5,116 nt of DNA, taken from assembly GCA_007134405.1 (NCBI GenBank), contig SLKW01000383.1:1-5116 (forward strand). The letters are read 5' to 3'. The notes below the pieces were generated by a model. The model saw nothing but the letters and a program-made list of their open reading frames with translations, did not search any database and was not told the DNA's origin. Below are positions 1 to 5,116 of this stretch, in pieces. The first letter of the stretch is position 1. Every line of letters begins with the position of its first letter. Source of the DNA: Paracoccaceae bacterium. Its GTDB lineage: Bacteria; Pseudomonadota; Alphaproteobacteria; Rhodobacterales; Rhodobacteraceae. Both the position numbers and the translations under genes were made by a program.

Positions 1-50
1 ACACCGCGCAACTGGTGGGACGCATCCTGACCGAGCGCGGGACAGAGTGA
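1..50 (+). CDS. hrcA: Heat-inducible transcription repressor HrcA, C-terminal end (partial)
   Basis: The reading frame starting at base 3 encodes TAQLVGRILTERGTE and stops at TGA 48-50. Only the last 15 residues are visible, so the 5' end lies outside the window. The 'TAQLVG' ending resembles the C-terminus of alphaproteobacterial HrcA, the repressor that binds CIRCE operators in front of heat-shock genes. hrcA commonly sits immediately upstream of grpE, which is the arrangement here. The stop codon overlaps a possible GTG start of grpE (GTGA), as in tightly coupled genes. The call rests on a short peptide plus the neighbour. The tail of another gene upstream of grpE cannot be fully excluded. 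Confidence 0.72.
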   Translation, partial: TAQLVGRILTERGTE

Positions 51-51
51 C

Positions 52-57
52 AGAGGA
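52..57 (+). promoter_or_regulatory. Ribosome binding site for grpE
   Basis: AGAGGA ends four bases before ATG 62. It supports this ATG over the in-frame GTG at 47, in front of which only a weak GGGAC-like stretch is seen. The site lies just past the stop of the upstream gene. Confidence 0.6.
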
Positions 58-61
58 CCGC

Positions 62-628
62 ATGGCACAGCCACAACAGACCGAAGCGCAAGACGTCACC
101 GAAGCGGAAGCCGCACAGACGGCGGACGCCGAGCATCACGACCCGGCGCAGGCCCTCGCCGAAGCCGAAGCCGCGTTCGAAGCCGAGCGCAACGAGATGC
201 GCGATCGCCTGATGCGCGCGCTGGCAGAACTGGAAAACACCCGCAAACGGGCCGAGCGCGACCGGCGCGACGCGGCCGCCTATGGCGGCGCGAAACTCGC
301 ACGCGACCTGCTGCCCGTCTTCGACAACTTGAACCGGGCGCTCGCCGCCGCCGACGAAAAGAGCCGGGCGGAAGCCAAGAGCCTCTTCGACGGGGTGGAA
401 CTGACCCTGCGCGAGCTTCTGAATGTCCTGTCGCGCCACGGCGTCGAACGTATCGCGCCGAAACCGGGCGAGCCCTTCGATCCGCATCTGCACGAAGCGA
501 TGTTCGAGGCCCCGGTGCCGCAATTCGCCGCCGGCCAGATCATCCAGGTGATGACCGAGGGCTTCCGGATGCGCGACCAACTGTTGCGCCCGGCACAGGT
601 CGGTGTTTCCTCGAAAACGGCCGACTGA
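62..628 (+). CDS. grpE: GrpE, nucleotide exchange factor for the DnaK chaperone
   Basis: GrpE is a cytoplasmic dimer that releases ADP from DnaK in the DnaK-DnaJ-GrpE refolding cycle. The 188-residue product has the family layout and a normal length. Residues 1-35 are an acidic, Ala/Glu-rich, probably disordered N-terminus. Residues about 36-100 form a long charged helix (RDRLMRALAELENTRKRAERD, then YGGAKLARDLLPVFDNLNRAL). A second helical part lies at about 103-127. The C-terminal beta domain follows, with FDPHLHEAMFEAP at about 139-151 and the closing signature GQIIQVMTEGFRMRDQLLRPAQVGV at about 158-182. I chose ATG 62 because AGAGGA lies at 52-57, just upstream. An in-frame GTG at 47 would add five residues and overlap the preceding stop, but has a poor ribosome site. 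The gene follows the hrcA end directly, so the two are probably co-transcribed as heat-shock genes. Confidence 0.96.
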   Translation: MAQPQQTEAQDVTEAEAAQTADAEHHDPAQALAEAEAAFEAERNEMRDRLMRALAELENTRKRAERDRRDAAAYGGAKLARDLLPVFDNLNRALAAADEKSRAEAKSLFDGVELTLRELLNVLSRHGVERIAPKPGEPFDPHLHEAMFEAPVPQFAAGQIIQVMTEGFRMRDQLLRPAQVGVSSKTAD

Positions 629-679
629 TAGCGCAATCTGACGCTTCGGCTTGAGTGTTCGGGGCGGGCCGCGGGAGCG

Positions 680-733
680 CCGCCTAACCGCCTCACGGCC
701 TTTGGCCGAAAGTTCCATTGCGGTTAACGGCGG
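680..733. repeat. Interrupted inverted repeat downstream of grpE
   Basis: The left arm CCGCCTAACCGC (680-691) pairs with the right arm GCGGTTAACGGCGG (720-733) through 12 base pairs, with two unpaired bases (AC, 727-728) in the right arm. The 28-base spacer contains a second hairpin, CGGCC-TTT-GGCCG (696-708). The result is a stem with a nested stem-loop. It lies 52 bases past the grpE stop. No T-run follows it on either strand, so it is not a classical intrinsic terminator. It may act as a 3'-end stabiliser or be a degenerate repetitive element. Confidence 0.55.
696..708. repeat. Small perfect hairpin within the grpE-dctM spacer
   Basis: CGGCC, a TTT loop and GGCCG form a 5-bp all-GC stem with a three-base loop. 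It lies inside the spacer of the larger inverted repeat. The bases after it on the + strand are AAAG rather than T-rich, so termination from this hairpin alone is unlikely. Confidence 0.5.
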
Positions 734-762
734 ATAATACGCTAGTAAATTCAATGCGTTAC

Positions 763-787
763 AAAAGTGTCCACGCGTGGACGCTTT
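763..787 (-). terminator. Probable intrinsic terminator of the P450-TRAP operon
   Basis: Read on the - strand, AAAGcGTCCA, loop CGCG and TGGACaCTTT (787 to 764) form a 10-position stem with one C/A mismatch, extended by one more T to give TTTT. It begins 12 bases after the dctM stop codon, where a terminator is expected. The core GTCCACGCGTGGAC (769-782) is a perfect 14-bp palindrome. On the + strand the same DNA gives a full stem with a U-G wobble in place of the mismatch, but only a short CTTT tail, so weak bidirectional action is possible. The T-run is short, which limits confidence. A protein-binding site is the alternative. Confidence 0.55.
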
Positions 788-799
788 CGGAATGCCCGG

Positions 800-2104
800 C
801 TAGAACATCTGGCCGGGCAACCACAGGGCAAGTGCCGGGAAGGCGAGAAGCAGGATCAGGCGCACAAGATCGGCGGCGATGAAGGGAAAGATCCCGCGCA
901 CGATCCGCGCCAGTTTCAGGTCCTTGACCGTGGCCTGCACCACGAACAGGTTCATCCCCACCGGTGGCGTGATCAATCCGACCTCGGCCACGGTCACGAC
1001 CAGGATGCCGAACCAGATCATGTCGATGCCCAGGCCCAGCGCGACCGGTGCCAGCAGCGGCACCATCAGCAAGATCATCGACATCGAATCCATGAAGCAG
1101 CCGAGGATGACGTAAAAGACGAGGATCAGAATCAGCACCGTCATCGGCGTCAGCGGCGATGTCTCGATCCACAGGACCAGTTGCCGGGGCAGCCCCGTCG
1201 TTTCGAGGAAATTGTTGAAAAGCGCCGCGCCGATCAGGATGAAGAAGATCATTCCCGTCAGCCCCGCCGTTTCGCGCAGCGCTTCGCGCAAGGTTGTGCG
1301 GTCGAGGCGCCCGCCGATCAACGCCAGAAGGAAGGCGCCGACCGCGCCGACCGCCGCCGCCTCTGTGGGTGAAAACCAGCCGGCATAGATCCCGCCTATC
1401 ACCAGCGCGAAAAGAAGAAGCACCGCCCAGACCCCACGGAACAGGGCCAGCCGCTCGCGCCATGGCGTCCGCGCGGCAGGCGGTGCAAGTTCAGGCCGCA
1501 GACGCACGCGGACCACGATCGCGAACCCGTAGAGGAACGCGCCGATCAACCCCGGCACGATCGCCGCAATGAACAACTGGCCGATCGATGTCTGGGTGAG
1601 CAGGCCGTAGATCACCAACAGGATCGAAGGTGGGATCAGAACCCCCAGCGTGCCCCCTGCCGCCACAGCCGCGGCGGAAAGCGAATCGTCGTAGCGGTAG
1701 CGCCGCATCTCGGGCATCGCCACGCGCCCGATGGTGGCGACCGTGGCCAGCGACGAGCCGCAGATGGCGCCGAACATCGCGCTCGCGCCCACCGACGACA
1801 CGGCAAGCCCGCCGCGCAAATGACCGAAGAAGCCGTTGATCAGATCGAACAGGGACCGCGACAATCCCGCGCGCGCCGCAAAGACCCCCATCATCACAAA
1901 GAGCGGGACGACCGAGAAGGAGTAGGGAAAAATCGCCTCGAAGGGTGCCGAGCCCAGCACGTAGGAGACCGAGAACCAGCCCTGCAGCCACCAGTAACCC
2001 GCGACCCCAACCACGCCCATCGCCACCGCGACAGGCACACCGAGGGCGATCAACCCGAGTGTCGCGGCAAACCCCGCCATGCCGGCCAGCGCCGCAACGC
2101 TCAC
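800..2104 (-). CDS. dctM: TRAP transporter large permease subunit (DctM family)
   Basis: This is the ion-coupled membrane channel of a TRAP importer, working with DctQ and the periplasmic DctP. The 434-residue product has the usual DctM length and is almost wholly hydrophobic, with roughly a dozen membrane segments. Family motifs are visible: SVVPLFVMMGVFAARAG (about 64-80), GAICGSSLATVATIG (112-126), GGTLGVLIPPSILLVIYG (150-167), GGIYAGWFSPTEAAAVGA (237-254), GCFMDSMSMILLMVPLLAP (335-353) and ITPPVGMNLFV (378-388). The start is GTG 2104-2102, preceded by GAGGA at 2115-2111 with six bases between. The GTG overlaps the dctQ stop by four bases (GTGA), which implies translational coupling. It is the last gene of the operon and ends at TAG 802-800. 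The family is certain; the transported solute is not deducible. Confidence 0.96.
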   Translation of the reverse strand: MSVAALAGMAGFAATLGLIALGVPVAVAMGVVGVAGYWWLQGWFSVSYVLGSAPFEAIFPYSFSVVPLFVMMGVFAARAGLSRSLFDLINGFFGHLRGGLAVSSVGASAMFGAICGSSLATVATIGRVAMPEMRRYRYDDSLSAAAVAAGGTLGVLIPPSILLVIYGLLTQTSIGQLFIAAIVPGLIGAFLYGFAIVVRVRLRPELAPPAARTPWRERLALFRGVWAVLLLFALVIGGIYAGWFSPTEAAAVGAVGAFLLALIGGRLDRTTLREALRETAGLTGMIFFILIGAALFNNFLETTGLPRQLVLWIETSPLTPMTVLILILVFYVILGCFMDSMSMILLMVPLLAPVALGLGIDMIWFGILVVTVAEVGLITPPVGMNLFVVQATVKDLKLARIVRGIFPFIAADLVRLILLLAFPALALWLPGQMF

Positions 2105-2586
2105 GAATGGTCCTCGCTGCTACGGTACCCGAAAAGCCGGGTCAGGACCGAAATCACCGCCAGAACCGCCACCGCCTGACCCAACAATTGCGGCGCCCAA
2201 TACCAGATGATCGGGATCCCCAACTGTTGCGACCTGTCGCCGAGCAGTCGCTGCATACTGGCGGTGTCGTAACCGTAGCGCAGCATCAGGAGGAGCAATG
2301 CACCCGCCATCAATGCGGCGAGGATCTCGATCAGTCGCCCCAGCGCCTCGGGCAGCCGGGCCTGTACGAAGTCGACGGAGACATGCGCACCCGCAACGAA
2401 GGCCCATGGTATGACGAACCACGCCCCCGCCATGATGCATAGTTGGACGATATCGACCACCCCATCGATCGGGAGGCCGAATCGGCGGCCGAGAATATCG
2501 GCCACCGTCACCAGCGCCGCCGCGGCATAGGCCGCAACGCCCAATATCGCCAAGCCTTCGATGGCGCGGTCAACCCATCGCATCAT
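2101..2586 (-). CDS. dctQ: TRAP transporter small permease subunit (DctQ family)
   Basis: DctQ is the small inner-membrane subunit that partners DctM and helps dock the loaded DctP. The product has 161 residues, typical for the family, and four predicted membrane segments at about 10-30, 44-66, 86-106 and 130-149. Characteristic stretches are the first-loop VADILGRRFGLPIDG (about 28-42), GAHVSVDFV (66-74, the usual 'GxHxxVDxx' region after the second helix) and SQQLGIPIIWYWAP (119-132) before the last helix. Two ATG codons stand in tandem at 2586 and 2583; neither has a strong ribosome site (only CCGGG nearby), so initiation may depend partly on translation of dctP 30 bases upstream. The stop overlaps the dctM start. 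Confidence 0.93.
   Translation of the reverse strand: MMRWVDRAIEGLAILGVAAYAAAALVTVADILGRRFGLPIDGVVDIVQLCIMAGAWFVIPWAFVAGAHVSVDFVQARLPEALGRLIEILAALMAGALLLLMLRYGYDTASMQRLLGDRSQQLGIPIIWYWAPQLLGQAVAVLAVISVLTRLFGYRSSEDHS
2111..2115 (-). promoter_or_regulatory. Ribosome binding site for dctM inside the end of dctQ
   Basis: GAGGA on the - strand lies six bases before the GTG start at 2104 and inside the last codons of dctQ. It fixes the non-ATG start and supports coupled translation across the four-base overlap. Confidence 0.65.
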
Positions 2587-2591
2587 CGCGC

Positions 2592-2607
2592 CCGGTTGCC
2601 CGGTTGC
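2592..2607. repeat. Two-copy 8-bp tandem repeat in the dctP-dctQ gap
   Basis: CCGGTTGC occurs twice in a row on the + strand within the 30-base spacer, where the dctQ ribosome site would be expected. It looks like a local duplication. It may simply be chance or slippage, with no clear function. Confidence 0.5.
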
Positions 2608-2616
2608 CTGGTCGGA

Positions 2617-3654
2617 TCAATCAGCATTGTCGGCGAAGTCGGAAATCGCCGCCTGCATCGCTTCGTAGATCTCGCGCGCGTTCGCCACGCCCTCGGCCTC
2701 GACGGTGTCCAGATAGGACTCGATCATCGGCGTCAGCGCCTCGCGCCAACGTTCCCGCTCTTCATCGGAGAGCGACCGGATCTCGCTGCCGCGCGCCTCG
2801 GCGGCTTCGCGCCCCGGTGCGTCCCAGTCGTCCCACCACTGGTCGAACTTCGCCACCAGCGCATCGCCCGAGGCCTCGTCGATGCAGTTCCGGATGTCTT
2901 CATCGAGGGCTTCATAGCGAGCCTGGTTCATCACGAAAAAGAACGAGACAGTGTAAACCCCGGCTTCGAGATGGTGGTTCAGAACCTCGGCCAGGCCGAA
3001 TGAATTGACCGGATCCCACGGAAAGACGGTGCCATCGATCACCCCCCGCTGCAAATTCTCGTAGACTTCGCCGGGCGGCAGGCCCTGCGGCGAGGCACCG
3101 AGGAAGCTGAGCATCTCGGACACCGCGGGGCTGGGCGTCCGTATGCGCAGCCCGCTCAGATCTTCCATCGTTTCAACCGGGCGCTCCGTCGTGTGGATGA
3201 GCCCGCCGTTATGCGCATGAAGTGCCAGAACCTTCAGGCCCGAGTATTCCTCTGCGAGGTAATCGTCGTAAAGCGTCCAAAGCGCGTGCGTCGCGGCGCC
3301 CGCATCATCGGTGAGAAAGGGCAGGTCAATGAGCGAAGTGCGCGGGAATCGACCGCGCGGGATGCCGTGGAGCCCGTGGGCGATATCGACCACGCCGGCC
3401 ATCACCTGCTCCTGCTGGCGGGCAACGCTGCCGCGCGCGGTGCCGCCGGGGTAAATCTCGAACGTGACTTCGCCGCCGGTGCATTCGGTGACCTGCTCGG
3501 TCCAGGGGACGATGAAATCGGTGTGGATGCCGTGCACGGCCGGCAGGAAGTGGCTGAGCGTCAGCCGTATTTCTGCTGCGGCGGCGGTGCCGGCGACGGT
3601 GAATGTGGCGGCAAGCGCGGCGGATAGCAGCGCGGTGGTGGTGGTCGACGTCAT
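2617..3654 (-). CDS. dctP: TRAP transporter periplasmic solute-binding protein (DctP family)
   Basis: DctP captures the solute in the periplasm and delivers it to DctQM. The 345-residue precursor has the family's normal length. Residues 1-27 form a Sec-type signal ending TAAAA, with cleavage likely before E28 (AEIRLTLSHFLP). Family features include IYPGGTARGSVARQQEQVMAGVVDIA (split over about 67-92), LIDLPFL (108-114), DLSGLRIRTPSPAVSEML (165-182) and LQRGVIDGTVFPWDP (201-215). Arg172 in GLRIRTP sits where TRAP binding proteins usually have the arginine that pairs with a substrate carboxylate, so an organic acid ligand is likely. The protein has two cysteines, Cys58 and Cys257. I chose ATG 3654 because of a very strong ribosome site; an ATG ten codons upstream lacks one. 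The signal has no basic residue before its hydrophobic core, which is unusual. The gene lies 50 bases after the P450 stop and 30 before dctQ. Confidence 0.95.
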   Translation of the reverse strand: MTSTTTTALLSAALAATFTVAGTAAAAEIRLTLSHFLPAVHGIHTDFIVPWTEQVTECTGGEVTFEIYPGGTARGSVARQQEQVMAGVVDIAHGLHGIPRGRFPRTSLIDLPFLTDDAGAATHALWTLYDDYLAEEYSGLKVLALHAHNGGLIHTTERPVETMEDLSGLRIRTPSPAVSEMLSFLGASPQGLPPGEVYENLQRGVIDGTVFPWDPVNSFGLAEVLNHHLEAGVYTVSFFFVMNQARYEALDEDIRNCIDEASGDALVAKFDQWWDDWDAPGREAAEARGSEIRSLSDEERERWREALTPMIESYLDTVEAEGVANAREIYEAMQAAISDFADNAD

Positions 3655-3662
3655 CTTTTGGT

Positions 3663-3670
3663 TCCTCCCC
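3663..3670 (-). promoter_or_regulatory. Strong ribosome binding site for dctP
   Basis: GGGGAGGA on the - strand is followed by eight bases (ACCAAAAG) and then ATG 3654. It is the strongest such site in the window, consistent with a binding protein made in excess over its membrane subunits. It decides the start against the in-frame ATG at 3684. Confidence 0.8.
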
Positions 3671-3704
3671 GGTTGTATTCGCATGTTGTCAGAGACACCC
3701 GATT

Positions 3705-5116
3705 TCAGGCCCGGATCTTCAATTGCGCGCCATCCTTCGCGCGCGAGCAGCAGGCCATCATGCGGCGTCCCTGCTGCCGTTCGGCGGCGCTGAGCACGCG
3801 GTCCCGATGATCCACCTTGCCCTCGATCACCGCGACCTCGCAGGACCCGCAAAGCCCTTCCTCGCAGTCGCTGGCCAGATCGATCCCGTTTGCGCGCAAT
3901 ACCTGCAGAAGCGTTTGGTCGGCGGGCACGGTCAGCGTCAGATCCGAGTCGGCGAGCGCAACGTCGAAAGCGCTTTCACGGGAGGGGTCGAGGAGGCTGG
4001 CAGCACCGGAACTGAAATGCTCGACCGTCAGCCGCACATGAGCGTGGCGCTCAGCAAGCGACCCGAGCGCGTCGAGCAACCGGTCGGGGCCGCAGGCGCA
4101 GACTTGTGTACCCTCGGTTGCGGCATCGAGGAGCGCTTCGCAATCCATGCGAAGGCCCTCATCCTTCGGATAGAGATGCAAGGCTCCGGCGTGGTCGTGC
4201 TTTAACCGCTCGACGAAGGCCATGGTGTCGCGGCTTCGGCCAGCGTAGTGCAGCGCGTAGGGCTTGCCGAGCGTGCGCAGGCGGTCGGCCATGGCGATGA
4301 TCGGTGTGATGCCGATGCCACCGGCGATGAGCAGATGCGCGGGCGCGTCCTCGTCCAGTCGGAAATGGTTGCGCGGGCCGCGCACGCGCAGAGTCGCACC
4401 CTCGCGCAACGCGGTGTGCAGCCAGCGCGCACCGCCGCGCCCGTTGGGCTCGTCCAGGACGGCAAGCTGCCAACCTTCGCCCTCGGCGGCGCCGCAGAGC
4501 GAGTATTTCCGTACCTCGCCATCGGGCAGGATCAGTTCGAGATGTGCGCCGGGGGTCCAACGAGGCAGGGTGCGGCCCGCAGGTGCGCGCAACTCGATCC
4601 CCAACACGCCCTCGGCCTCGCGGGTGAGCCGCGCGACGGTTAGCCGCCGCGCCACCGTCTTCACGTCGGGCGCGCCGACCGGGAACGCGCGCTCGGCTGT
4701 GCGGAGGCCCGGGTCGCGGCGTTCGGGGTTCTGCGCCGGGTCCCAGCGCACCAGCACCCGCTCGGGGCCGCGGAAGGAGGTGTTCGGCAGGAAGGTGAAA
4801 TCCTGATCCGGCACCAGCTCCAGGTGCGGCAGGCGGCGCGCGAACTCCTCCAGGATGATGCGCAGCTCCATCCGGCCCAGGTTCTTGCCCATGCACTGGT
4901 GCGAGCCGTAGCCGAAGGTCAGGTGCTCGGCGGTGTTGTCGCGGTAGATGTCGATCTCGTCGGGATTCTCGAAACGCCGCGGGTCGTGGTTGGCCGAGGC
5001 GGTGACCATCAGGATCTTTCCACCCTGGGGTATGGTCACGCCACCCACCTCGGCGTCGCGCGTCGCGATCCGCCGCCAGGCGACGACCGAGCCCGAATGG
5101 CGCAGGCATTCCTCGA
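3705..5116 (-). CDS. Self-sufficient cytochrome P450-reductase fusion, CYP116B type (5' partial)
   Basis: This is a single-chain monooxygenase: a P450 heme domain fused to a phthalate-dioxygenase-reductase-like module, which passes electrons from NAD(P)H through FMN and a 2Fe-2S centre to the heme. The frame stays open to the window edge; 469 codons are visible, and against a family length near 780 about 300 N-terminal residues are missing. Seen in order: the K-helix ExxR (ECLR, 5111-5100) with SGSVVAWRR; the heme loop [10 protein letters not shown], axial Cys at 4895-4893; the linker [11 protein letters not shown]; the FMN-binding RKYS (4511-4500); the nucleotide-binding GGIGITP (4322-4302); CACGPDRLL (near 4100-4074); and C-terminal ferredoxin cysteines spaced Cx4Cx2Cx29C (CEEGLCGSC near 3866-3840, then MACC near 3758-3747). 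All cofactor motifs are intact. CYP116B enzymes hydroxylate or dealkylate aromatic and alkyl compounds; the natural substrate here is unknown. It is the first visible gene of the P450-dctPQM operon. Confidence 0.95.
   Translation of the reverse strand, partial: EECLRHSGSVVAWRRIATRDAEVGGVTIPQGGKILMVTASANHDPRRFENPDEIDIYRDNTAEHLTFGYGSHQCMGKNLGRMELRIILEEFARRLPHLELVPDQDFTFLPNTSFRGPERVLVRWDPAQNPERRDPGLRTAERAFPVGAPDVKTVARRLTVARLTREAEGVLGIELRAPAGRTLPRWTPGAHLELILPDGEVRKYSLCGAAEGEGWQLAVLDEPNGRGGARWLHTALREGATLRVRGPRNHFRLDEDAPAHLLIAGGIGITPIIAMADRLRTLGKPYALHYAGRSRDTMAFVERLKHDHAGALHLYPKDEGLRMDCEALLDAATEGTQVCACGPDRLLDALGSLAERHAHVRLTVEHFSSGAASLLDPSRESAFDVALADSDLTLTVPADQTLLQVLRANGIDLASDCEEGLCGSCEVAVIEGKVDHRDRVLSAAERQQGRRMMACCSRAKDGAQLKIRA

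Larger units (their letters stand above)
629..799. other. Convergent intergenic region between grpE and dctM
   Basis: No convincing gene is seen in these 171 bases. The genes on both sides read into the region, so it should hold terminators rather than promoters. The left part is very GC-rich. Positions about 734-766 form an AT-rich island. The region holds an interrupted inverted repeat (680-733) with a small hairpin inside it, and a near-perfect palindrome (764-787); both are listed separately. Confidence 0.8.

Noticed and set aside
734..764. Promoter-like boxes: TTGTAA/TATTAT on the - strand (19-base spacing), and TAATAC on the + strand at 735-740
   Set aside because: The - strand pair has long spacing, a weak -35 box and would only transcribe antisense into grpE. 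The + strand box has TTGCGG only 11 bases away and no + strand gene follows.
767..1372. Long + strand open frame opposite dctM
   Set aside because: It lies antisense to a clear DctM gene and encodes a Gln/Asp/His/Arg-rich low-complexity product, as expected from the complement of high-GC coding DNA. No family features are seen.
2443..3003. 186-codon + strand open frame opposite dctQ and dctP
   Set aside because: It spans two well-supported genes and their gap on the other strand, with no recognisable domain or good ribosome site.
3747..3758. Adjacent cysteines (ACC) at the fourth 2Fe-2S ligand position of the P450 fusion
   Set aside because: The first Cys gives the expected x29 spacing. The extra neighbouring Cys does not disturb the motif, so I do not treat it as an anomaly.
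3655..3852. Longer dctP frame extending upstream into the P450 3' end
   Set aside because: The extra residues are Arg/Gly-rich and would overlap the ferredoxin coding region. The strong ribosome site and signal peptide place the start at 3654.
4159..5109. 316-codon - strand frame overlapping the P450 fusion
   Set aside because: Its product is Arg/Ala/Pro-rich with no motif, whereas the other frame carries all P450, FMN, NAD and 2Fe-2S motifs.
1..5116. CRISPR array, tRNA or rRNA gene, insertion sequence, toxin-antitoxin or phage-defence genes
   Set aside because: I looked on both strands and found no repeat-spacer pattern, cloverleaf, transposase or known defence domain. Nearly all of the window is accounted for by six ordinary genes.

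Overview
This window looks like alphaproteobacterial DNA, most likely Rhodobacterales or a close relative. The reasons are high GC, an hrcA-grpE gene pair, a GrpE with the 'YGGAKLARDLLPVFDN' and 'LRPAQVGVSS' style usual in that group, and a TRAP transporter beside a CYP116B-type P450. The taxonomic guess rests on recalled family features, not on a search.

Layout. On the + strand at the left edge are the last codons of what is probably hrcA (heat-shock repressor). It is followed directly by grpE, the nucleotide exchange factor of DnaK, which ends at 628. Positions 629-799 form a gene-free convergent junction. It holds two inverted-repeat structures: a gapped repeat at 680-733 that encloses a small hairpin, and a 24-bp near-perfect palindrome at 764-787 that probably terminates the operon arriving from the right.

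From 800 to the right edge everything is on the - strand and looks like one operon. In transcription order it has (1) a large P450-reductase-ferredoxin fusion of the CYP116B type, whose 5' part lies beyond the window; (2) dctP, a periplasmic TRAP solute-binding protein; (3) dctQ, the small TRAP membrane subunit; and (4) dctM, the large TRAP permease subunit. Gaps are 50 nt, 30 nt and a 4-nt overlap, so co-transcription is very likely.

How the genes may work together. The TRAP genes form a complete sodium- or proton-driven importer for a small organic acid or similar solute. The P450 fusion is a 'self-sufficient' monooxygenase that carries its own NAD(P)H reductase and 2Fe-2S domain, so it needs no separate redox partner. 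The arrangement suggests that the transporter delivers the P450 substrate or a related compound. The substrate cannot be read from the sequence. No mobile element, CRISPR array, tRNA or rRNA is visible. The most interesting points are the P450-TRAP pairing and the structured convergent junction; I see no clearly new type of system.
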